A DNA stretch of 57,194 nt from Saprospiraceae bacterium (GTDB lineage: Bacteria; Bacteroidota; Bacteroidia; Chitinophagales; Saprospiraceae): positions 1 through 57,194 of the forward strand of contig JAGTVA010000062.1 in assembly GCA_018224445.1 (NCBI GenBank), read 5' to 3'. Under the pieces are notes generated by a model that was given only the letters and a program-made list of their open reading frames with translations, was not told the origin of the DNA and did no database searches. The stretch's first letter is position 1. Every line of letters begins with the position of its first letter. Positions 50,540-57,194 of this stretch are shown here, one piece after another. A program made the position numbers and the translations under genes.

Positions 50540-50857
50540 TTAAGCCTGAGCCTTGGGGGTATTAAAATTCATGGGCGGTAAGCCGGGATTTCCCACATCT
50601 CCAATAGAGCCAAATTGAGCTTCGTATTTTTTAATGTTGTCCACCAGTGCATTTAACAATCTTTTGGCGTGCTGAGGAGTCAGCACAACCCTGGATTTTA
50701 CTTTGGCCTTGGGTACATTGGGCATTATTCGGACAAAATCCAGTACAAATTCAGAATTGGAGTGTGAAATAATAGCCAGATTGGAATAGGTTCCCTCTGC
50801 AACCTCATCGGGCAATTCGATATTCAACTTATTTGTTTTGGGTTTTTGATCACTCAT
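50540..50857 (-). CDS. DUF3467 family protein
   Basis: 'LNIELPDEVAEGTYSNLAIISHSNSEFVLDFVRIMPNVPKAKVKSRVVLTPQHAKRLLNALVDNIKKYEAQFG'. Confidence 0.85.
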   Translation of the reverse strand: MSDQKPKTNKLNIELPDEVAEGTYSNLAIISHSNSEFVLDFVRIMPNVPKAKVKSRVVLTPQHAKRLLNALVDNIKKYEAQFGSIGDVGNPGLPPMNFNTPKAQA

Positions 50858-51106
50858 GATTTTTGATTTATTTTTATTTAATAAATATGGTGTTGAGACG
50901 ATTAGTAGATGAAGGAATTTTTTATTCTCCTCCCTGCCTGTCTGTCTCAGTAATTATCTATTTCAGTCATCGATTGTAACAGTTGTAAAGATACAAATTT
51001 AATGGCGTTCGAGCCCATTTATTGTGATAAATGTCACATAATTCGGATTGTATTATTTAATTCTCAAATCCCTTGAGATTGGTATAAAAAATGGCTTAAA
51101 TTTCCT

Positions 51107-51114
51107 TAAATTTG
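51107..51114 (+). promoter_or_regulatory. -7 promoter element TAAATTTG upstream of icd
   Basis: TAAATTTG overlaps the ORF-track start 51112, indicating the real start is ATG 51136. Confidence 0.5.
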
Positions 51115-51135
51115 CAACTCATAAAAAAAATACAC

Positions 51136-52404
51136 ATGTCTGATAATAAAATCAAAGTAGATTCTGTGGGTAAATTGAATGTACCCGATCAACCGATTAT
51201 TCCCTTCATTGAAGGAGATGGAATTGGCCCCGATGTCTGGGGTGCTGCCGTGCGAGTTTTAGATGCTGCCGTGGAAAAGGCCTACGGAGGCAAGAGAAAA
51301 ATTCAATGGAGAGAAGTGTATGCCGGAGAGAAGGCATATAAACTCAAGGGCAGTTGGTTGCCCGAAGAAACCCTTTCAGACATCAACGAATACAGTATAG
51401 CCATTAAAGGTCCCCTGACCACTCCTGTGGGCGGTGGAATTCGCTCGCTGAATGTGGCCCTGAGACAAAAACTCGATTTATTTGCCTGTGTTCGCCCGGT
51501 GAGATGGTTTGAAGGAGTTCCTTCTCCGGTTAAAGAACCCAATAAGGTGGATATGGTTATCTTCCGCGAAAATACAGAAGATATTTATGCGGGTATTGAG
51601 TATGAAAACGGCACCCCCGAAGCTACCAGAGTAAAAGAATTTCTCATTGGCGAAATGGGAGTTACCCAAATCCGATTTCCCGATTCTGCATCCATAGGAA
51701 TCAAACCTGTATCCGTTGAGGGTACGGAGCGATTGGTGAGATCCGCGCTTAATTACGCCTTGGAAAACAATCGAAAAAGTGTGACCATTGTACACAAGGG
51801 GAACATTATGAAGTACACAGAGGGAAAATTTAAAGAGTGGGGTTACGCCCTTGCAGAGCGTGAGTTTGGGGACCGGGTATTCACTTGGGGACAATACGAC
51901 CGCATTGAGGCCGAAAGGGGAATAGATGCTGCCAACGAGGCTCAGGCAGAAGCTGAAAGGGCCGGTAAGCTCATCGTTAAAGACAGTATAGCCGATGCCT
52001 TTTTGCAGCAAATTTTATTAAAACCCGAAGATTACGAAGTGATTGCTACGCTCAACCTCAACGGAGATTACATTTCAGATGCACTGGCTGCAATGGTGGG
52101 TGGTATTGGAATTGCTCCGGGAGCCAATATCAATTACGAGACCGGAAAGGCCATTTTTGAAGCCACCCACGGTACAGCTCCCAAATACGCCAATAAAGAC
52201 GCGGTAAACCCGTCTTCAGTAATACTCTCGGGAGTTATGATGCTGGAGTATATGAAATGGGATGAAGCTGCAGCCCTGATCGTAAAAGGACTCGAGAAGT
52301 CCATAGAGAAAAAGAGGGTTACTTACGACTTCGAGAGAATGATGGAGGGTGCCACCAGATTAAAATGCTCTGAATTCGGCACTGAAATAATTTCGAATAT
52401 GTAA
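51136..52404 (+). CDS. icd: NADP-dependent isocitrate dehydrogenase (start refined to ATG 51136)
   Basis: [46 protein letters not shown]...[10 protein letters not shown]...[24 protein letters not shown]. Confidence 0.95.
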   Translation: MSDNKIKVDSVGKLNVPDQPIIPFIEGDGIGPDVWGAAVRVLDAAVEKAYGGKRKIQWREVYAGEKAYKLKGSWLPEETLSDINEYSIAIKGPLTTPVGGGIRSLNVALRQKLDLFACVRPVRWFEGVPSPVKEPNKVDMVIFRENTEDIYAGIEYENGTPEATRVKEFLIGEMGVTQIRFPDSASIGIKPVSVEGTERLVRSALNYALENNRKSVTIVHKGNIMKYTEGKFKEWGYALAEREFGDRVFTWGQYDRIEAERGIDAANEAQAEAERAGKLIVKDSIADAFLQQILLKPEDYEVIATLNLNGDYISDALAAMVGGIGIAPGANINYETGKAIFEATHGTAPKYANKDAVNPSSVILSGVMMLEYMKWDEAAALIVKGLEKSIEKKRVTYDFERMMEGATRLKCSEFGTEIISNM

Positions 52405-52405
52405 T

Positions 52406-52759
52406 TTAGGAGGAAAAAGAGGTTCCACAACCGCAGGTTTCATCGGCATTTGGGTTCGAAAAACTGAAACCTCGGTTGTTGAGCCCATCCACAAAATCAA
52501 TTTCCATACCCAGAAGGTACAAACCGTGTGATTTTTGCATGAGAACTTTCAAACCGCCCACCTCAAAAACCTGATCGTTTTCCTTTTGCTCGTCAAACCC
52601 AAGAATATAACTAAATCCCGAGCAACCTCCACCTTTTACTCCCACGCGCAGACCGTGAGTATCGGGTATGTTTTGATCCTTTTTGATCCCCTGAAGTTGT
52701 TCTACTGCCTCGGGAGTAAGCTTGATCGGAGTTTCATTTTTGACTATTGACATACTCAA
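52406..52759 (-). CDS. HesB/IscA/ErpA-like iron-sulfur cluster assembly accessory protein
   Basis: 'LTPEAVEQLQGIKKDQNIPDTHGLRVGVKGGGCSGFSYILGF...DFVDGLNNRGFSFSNPNADETCGCGTSF'. Confidence 0.95.
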   Translation of the reverse strand: MSMSIVKNETPIKLTPEAVEQLQGIKKDQNIPDTHGLRVGVKGGGCSGFSYILGFDEQKENDQVFEVGGLKVLMQKSHGLYLLGMEIDFVDGLNNRGFSFSNPNADETCGCGTSFSS

Positions 52760-52775
52760 TATTATTTTTGATACA

Positions 52776-52783
52776 CAAAGTTA
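52776..52783 (-). promoter_or_regulatory. -7 promoter element TAACTTTG (minus strand) upstream of the IscA-like gene
   Basis: Plus-strand caaagtta about 16 nt upstream of the CDS start. Confidence 0.4.
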
Positions 52784-52882
52784 GTAATACTTTCGGGTAT
52801 TAAAAAGTTCAATTAAAGGCTTTTCAACAATTAGCTTATTAAACTTGCTGCGAATTATTTTTTCATTTTATATCTTTACCCC

Positions 52883-53416
52883 ATGACAGACCCTACGATT
52901 TTATTGCTGGAAATTGTGAAGTTGGTAATACCGGCTGCAATTGTTTTTGCTACCGCCTATACCATTTTGAAAACCTATTTGGGGAAACAGTATCAACTGA
53001 AATTACTCGAGACCAAAAACGAAGTTCAGAAAACCACTGTTCCCCTGAAACTGCAGGCTTACGAAAGACTTACCCTTTTGTGCGAACGAATCAGTCTACC
53101 CAATCTCATCCTGCGAATTAAATCCCCGGGCATGTCTGCAGAAGACCTCCACATGGCCCTGCTCATAGCGGTGCAGCAGGAATTTGATCACAACATCTCG
53201 CAACAGGTATACGTATCGGACAACTTGTGGAGTATTATCAAACAGGCCAGACAGCACCTGATCAATACCATTTCTGCAACTTCAACTGAAATAAATAAGG
53301 ACGATCCGGGAAGTGCCCTCGCGGACAAATTGCTTACCACATATGATGAATCTCAGGAAAAACCGCTCGAAACCGCCCAGAAAGCCATTAGGAGAGAAGC
53401 TTCTTTACTGCTTTAA
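52883..53416 (+). CDS. Conserved hypothetical membrane-anchored protein
   Basis: One N-terminal TM 'IVKLVIPAAIVFATAYTILKTYL' then a soluble helical domain. Confidence 0.65.
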   Translation: MTDPTILLLEIVKLVIPAAIVFATAYTILKTYLGKQYQLKLLETKNEVQKTTVPLKLQAYERLTLLCERISLPNLILRIKSPGMSAEDLHMALLIAVQQEFDHNISQQVYVSDNLWSIIKQARQHLINTISATSTEINKDDPGSALADKLLTTYDESQEKPLETAQKAIRREASLLL

Positions 53417-54188
53417 ATCCACCCGAAATGGCTCGCCTTCCTATATATTGGGCCTGGCACTGCTATTTGCAGTGGCCCTTACTTCCTGTTCAAAAGTTCA
53501 TCACCTCGCAAATGTCGAGAATACCAATTATCAATTGGAGGAATCCGTGCATCCGGAGGTGGATTCGGCTGTACTCCATGTCATAGCACCCTACAAACAG
53601 ACCCTGGAAAAAACCATGGGAGAGGAAATTGGCATCGCCCGGGATACGCTGTATCGGACTCATCCCGATGGATCGCTCAATCGGTGGGTGGCAGATGTAA
53701 TGCACAAAGGTGCTGAAGAACACTCCGACCGACCGATTGATTTTGCGGTGCAAAACTTCTATGGATTGCGAATTGAAAGAATCCCACAAGGGCCCATTTC
53801 ACTCGGATTGATTTACGAATTGATGCCCTTTGAAAATTATTTGGTCATGCAGGATATCCCCGGAACTGTGGTGGAGGAACTGTGTAACCTCATTGCTGGA
53901 TATGGGGGATGGCCAGTCAGTAAAGGGCTGTCTTTTGTAATATCAGATGGAGTAGCGGATAGCATAATTGTGAAAGGAGAACCGTTGAATGTAGATAAAA
54001 TTTACCGCATTGCTACCAACGATTACGTGGCCAATGGGGGAGACCACTGTGTTTTTCTGACCCCTTTTGAAGCCATTAACACCGGAGTGCTGGTCAGAGA
54101 GCTATTGGTTGAGCACATTGAGTCTCAAACCCGCATGGGGAATTCTATCGGAGAAAAGGACGGAGAGGCCCGGATTATTGTAAGGTAA
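53313..54188 (+). CDS. Lipoprotein with 5'-nucleotidase C-terminal domain (start uncertain; ORF overlaps the upstream gene)
   Basis: Lipobox 'GLALLFAVALTSCSK'; 'NFYGLRIERIPQGPISLGLIYELMPFENYLVMQDIPGTVVEELCNLIAGYGGWPVSKGLSFVI...YRIATNDYVANGGDHCVFL'. Confidence 0.8.
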   Translation: MPSRTNCLPHMMNLRKNRSKPPRKPLGEKLLYCFKSTRNGSPSYILGLALLFAVALTSCSKVHHLANVENTNYQLEESVHPEVDSAVLHVIAPYKQTLEKTMGEEIGIARDTLYRTHPDGSLNRWVADVMHKGAEEHSDRPIDFAVQNFYGLRIERIPQGPISLGLIYELMPFENYLVMQDIPGTVVEELCNLIAGYGGWPVSKGLSFVISDGVADSIIVKGEPLNVDKIYRIATNDYVANGGDHCVFLTPFEAINTGVLVRELLVEHIESQTRMGNSIGEKDGEARIIVR

Positions 54189-54292
54189 AAGATGGGTTCG
54201 GCGAGACTAATTTGAGGCTGAATTCAGATATCCCGAAAGGTTCACTTTACTAGAAATGGACCTAACGAAAATTATAGAATAAAAGGAGGCCT

Positions 54293-55210
54293 ATGAAAAG
54301 GAGAAAATTTTTAGAGCGAACCGGTATGGGTGTGGGACTCGGCCTGTTAGGTGGATTCCCATTGGATGCCTTAGCCGCCGGGCCTGAATTAACTCGCCTG
54401 ACCATTCTACACACCAACGATGTCCACAGCAGAATTGAGCCTTTTCCACCGGGATCGGGGGACAACTCCGGAAAGGGAGGGTATGCGCGAAGATCTTCTA
54501 TGGTAAATCACTACCGGAGTAAATCCGAACATTTATTGTTACTCGATGCCGGCGATATATTACAGGGGACCCCTTATTTTAATCTTTTCGGTGGGGAATT
54601 GGAGTTTAAATTAATGTCCAAAATGGGTTACGATGCGTCCACTATTGGGAATCATGAATTCGATGCGGGAATTGATGGGTTGGTCAAACAATGGCCTCAT
54701 ATCCGGTTTCCATTTGTGAATTCCAACTACGATTTTTCAGATACCGCCCTGGCGGGTAAAATAAAGGAGAGTTTAGTTGTAGAGAAAGGACCATTAAAAA
54801 TTGGGATTTTTGGCCTTGGGATAGAACTGGTGGGATTGGTGCCCGAAAAATTTTACGGAAATACGCGATACCTCGATCCCTTGCCCATAGCCGATGAAAT
54901 ATCCGGCCGGTTAAAGCGGGATGAAAAGTGCGATTACGTGATTTGCCTTTCACATCTGGGTTACCAGTATTCTTCAGAGAAGGTATCCGATGTGGTCGTA
55001 GCCCGCAACTCCGAAAACATAGATCTCATCATTGGAGGCCACACGCACACCTACATGGAAGAGGCGGTGGTGGAGTGGAATAAAAAGGACAGGCCGGTTT
55101 TAATCAATCAGGTGGGCAGGTCGGGAACGATGTTGGGAAAAATCGAATTGATCTTTGAGAAGAATAGAAAGGGGAAATGTGAAACCTGTACAAATCTTTG
55201 GGTGAAATAG
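54293..55210 (+). CDS. Tat-type signal metallophosphatase (5'-nucleotidase N-terminal domain)
   Basis: 'MKRRKFLERTGMGVGLGLLGG'; 'LTILHTNDVHSRIEPF'; 'LLDAGDILQGTPYFN'; 'ASTIGNHEFDAG'; 'DLIIGGHTHT'. Confidence 0.9.
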   Translation: MKRRKFLERTGMGVGLGLLGGFPLDALAAGPELTRLTILHTNDVHSRIEPFPPGSGDNSGKGGYARRSSMVNHYRSKSEHLLLLDAGDILQGTPYFNLFGGELEFKLMSKMGYDASTIGNHEFDAGIDGLVKQWPHIRFPFVNSNYDFSDTALAGKIKESLVVEKGPLKIGIFGLGIELVGLVPEKFYGNTRYLDPLPIADEISGRLKRDEKCDYVICLSHLGYQYSSEKVSDVVVARNSENIDLIIGGHTHTYMEEAVVEWNKKDRPVLINQVGRSGTMLGKIELIFEKNRKGKCETCTNLWVK

Positions 55211-55367
55211 ATAAGGGAGTTTGTCTTTTAGGCGATTAAATATCACAATAAATCATATGGATATTTTATGGAATATTTCTGCTTCGATATCTAAAAAAAG
55301 GAATTAACTTCGATCCCATTTTCACCTATTCTAAACAGAAGATCAATTGCAGACATTTGGAACAATA

Positions 55368-56768
55368 ATGAATACGGATATACAAAATCTTTGGGATTCC
55401 TGTCTAGAAAACATACGCGGCAGCGTAAGTGAAAGGGTGTTTAAGACCTGGTTTAAACCCATTGTTCCCCTGGCCTTAAACCAAAATGTCCTGACGGTAC
55501 AATTGCCCAATGAATTTTTTTACGATTTTCTGGAAGAGCATTACGTGGAAGTACTGAAATCTACCATTAAAGGCGAGTTGGGCCCCCGTGCACGCCTGGA
55601 ATATAAAATACTATTGCCCAAAGAGAAGGCCAGGCCACCGGCTTCCTCCACAGTGAGGAAAAAGAAATCTGCAGATTTGGGCAAAGAGATAAAAAACCCC
55701 TTTGTGATTCCCGGGATCAAAAAAATGAAAGTGGAATCTCAATTGGTTTCCAAATACACCTTCGACGATTTTATCGAAGGAGACTGCAATAAATTGGCGA
55801 GGTCAGCGGGAATTGCCATTGCCAGAAAACCGGGGGAAACTGCCTTTAATCCCCTCGTAGTGTACGGCAAATCCGGACTGGGAAAGACCCACCTCGTACA
55901 CGCGGTGGGAAATGAAGTAAAATCCGCTTACCCGGACAAAAAGGTACTCTACGTCAGTACCGAAAAATTTACCAATCAGGTGTATCAATCCATCAAAGCC
56001 AACAACACCAATGAACTGGTGGCATTTTATCAGGAATTGGACGTGTTCATTTTAGACGACATTCATTTTCTGGCCAGGAGGGAGAAAACGCAGGAGATTT
56101 TATTTCACATATTCAATCAGATCCATCAAAATGGCAAACAAATTATCCTGACTTCCGACCGTCCTCCCAAGGATTTAGAGGGAATGGAGGACCGCCTGAT
56201 CACTCGGTTTAAATGGGGATTGTCCGCAGATTTAACTCCCCCGGATTTTGAAACCAGAATGGTCATTGCACTTCAAAAACTCGAATTGGAAAATGTCGAA
56301 ATCCCCACCAATGTATTGGAGTACATTTGTTACAACATTAAAGACAACATCCGGGAATTGGAGGGGTATCTCACCTCACTTATTTTTCAGGCCTCTGTTA
56401 CCCAGACAGAGGTGGACCTGAAACTTGCGGAAAAGGTGATGCATCAATTTATTGAAAAGGAAGAGCGGGAAGTGAGTGTAGAGAACATCAAAAAATTGGT
56501 TTGTGAATCACTCGGCCTGGATTTGGAGAGCGTTCAGGGCAAGTCACGGAAAAGGGAAATTGTCTCTGCTCGCCAGATCGGAATGTACTTGTCCAAGAAT
56601 TTTACCTCCGCTTCCTACAAGGAAATAGGCAGGTGTTTCGGGGGTAGGGACCACAGTACCGTCATTCATTCCTACAAGACCATTCAGGATCAAATCGAAA
56701 CCAATGAAGTCTTTTCCGACAAAATCAAAAAATTGGAAAAAGACATTCAGTTAAGTTTTATGAAATAG
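55368..56768 (+). CDS. dnaA: Chromosomal replication initiator protein DnaA (start refined to ATG 55368)
   Basis: 'NPLVVYGKSGLGKTHLVHAVGNEV'; 'LDVFILDDIHFLARREKTQEILFHIFNQIHQNGKQIILTSDRPPKDLEGMEDRLITRFKWGL'; C-terminal 'GRDHSTVIHSYKTI'. Confidence 0.97.
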   Translation: MNTDIQNLWDSCLENIRGSVSERVFKTWFKPIVPLALNQNVLTVQLPNEFFYDFLEEHYVEVLKSTIKGELGPRARLEYKILLPKEKARPPASSTVRKKKSADLGKEIKNPFVIPGIKKMKVESQLVSKYTFDDFIEGDCNKLARSAGIAIARKPGETAFNPLVVYGKSGLGKTHLVHAVGNEVKSAYPDKKVLYVSTEKFTNQVYQSIKANNTNELVAFYQELDVFILDDIHFLARREKTQEILFHIFNQIHQNGKQIILTSDRPPKDLEGMEDRLITRFKWGLSADLTPPDFETRMVIALQKLELENVEIPTNVLEYICYNIKDNIRELEGYLTSLIFQASVTQTEVDLKLAEKVMHQFIEKEEREVSVENIKKLVCESLGLDLESVQGKSRKREIVSARQIGMYLSKNFTSASYKEIGRCFGGRDHSTVIHSYKTIQDQIETNEVFSDKIKKLEKDIQLSFMK

Positions 56769-56804
56769 TTGTCAAATTATTTTTTCTATAGAATATAACT
56801 TATG

Positions 56805-56812
56805 TATATTTG
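56805..56812 (+). promoter_or_regulatory. -7 promoter element TATATTTG upstream of the tRNA pair
   Basis: TATATTTG about 50 nt before tRNA-Ser. Confidence 0.45.
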
Positions 56813-56861
56813 CACTCGCTTTTAAAAGAATGGCGATAAATTGAATAATTGTGCGGTATAC

Positions 56862-56950
56862 GGTGAGGTGGGTGAGTGGCTTAAACCACCGGTTTGCTAA
56901 ACCGGCGTACGGGGAAACCCGTACCGCGGGTTCGAATCCCGCCCTCACCG
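56862..56950 (+). tRNA. tRNA-Ser (anticodon GCT)
   Basis: Acceptor GGTGAGG/CCTCACC, anticodon loop tttGCTaaa with stem CCGGT/ACCGG, long variable arm gtacggggaaacccgtacc, T loop GGTTCGAATCC. Confidence 0.93.
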
Positions 56951-56970
56951 CATTATCCACTTTTCACCTT

Positions 56971-57045
56971 CGGGGTGTAGCGCAGTCCGGTTAGCGTACC
57001 TGCTTTGGGAGCAGGGGGTCGCAGGTTCGAATCCTGCCACCCCGA
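56971..57045 (+). tRNA. tRNA-Pro (anticodon TGG)
   Basis: Acceptor CGGGGTG/CACCCCG, anticodon arm cctgctTTGGGagcagg, T arm GCAGGTTCGAATCCTGC. Confidence 0.94.
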
Positions 57046-57057
57046 CTTTTTTAGAGT

Positions 57058-57095
57058 GAAAGCCTGATTATCTTTTGATAGTCGGGCTTTTTTTA
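57058..57095 (+). terminator. Rho-independent terminator after tRNA-Pro
   Basis: AAAGCCTGATTATC-tttt-GATAGTCGGGCTTTTTTT. Confidence 0.8.
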
Positions 57096-57194
57096 TGACA
57101 CATACATATCAACTTATAGCCTTAAATCGGTTTTTCCCCTTTCAACATGGATTCCTCTTTATTAGCATATTGCTTTAAAAGAAATATGCATCTA

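Noticed and set aside
56952-56962. DnaA-box-like TTATCCACT between the tRNAs, suggesting oriC next to dnaA
   Set aside because: Only one near-match was noticed and no AT-rich unwinding region with clustered boxes; cannot support an origin call.

Overview
The window is bacterial and looks like the Bacteroidota, most likely the Saprospiria/Lewinella-like side. Evidence: TAnnTTTG-type -7 promoter boxes, T9SS type A C-terminal sorting domains, HYR-repeat giant proteins, and a Bacteroidota-style ribosomal protein cluster without tuf or adk that runs into carA-eno. (1) Bases 1-14.7 kb hold three tandem giant secreted paralogs with HYR/Ig-like repeats, a dockerin-like segment, a cohesin-like segment and a T9SS tail. 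Genes 2 and 3 share promoter and leader architecture. (2) 14.9-17.8 kb is a small accessory island: a FISUMP-type gene with an in-frame TGA, an array of REP-like hairpin modules, a TlpA-like thioredoxin protein, and a four-helix-bundle (S23-like) gene truncated exactly at a copy of the same repeat motif. (3) 17.9-25.9 kb contains a BASS transporter, a retropepsin-like PDZ protease, rplU, an rpmA fused to a Lys/Ala/Glu-rich linker plus helix-hairpin-helix tail, a T9SS lipase, GNATs and a polyprenyl synthase. (4) 26-44.9 kb is the str-S10-spc-alpha ribosomal cluster, including an rpmJ missed by the ORF track. (5) 45-57 kb contains carA, eno, a FtsB/DivIC-like gene, sucD, a polyprenyl synthase, a DUF3467-like gene, icd, an IscA-like gene, a split 5'-nucleotidase pair, dnaA, tRNA-Ser(GCT) and tRNA-Pro(TGG). 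The strongest candidates for something new are the L27-HHH fusion, the cohesin+dockerin HYR paralog cluster with its shared regulatory leader, and the REP-like hairpin family associated with damaged genes. All assignments come from reading the sequence by eye; no database search was run.
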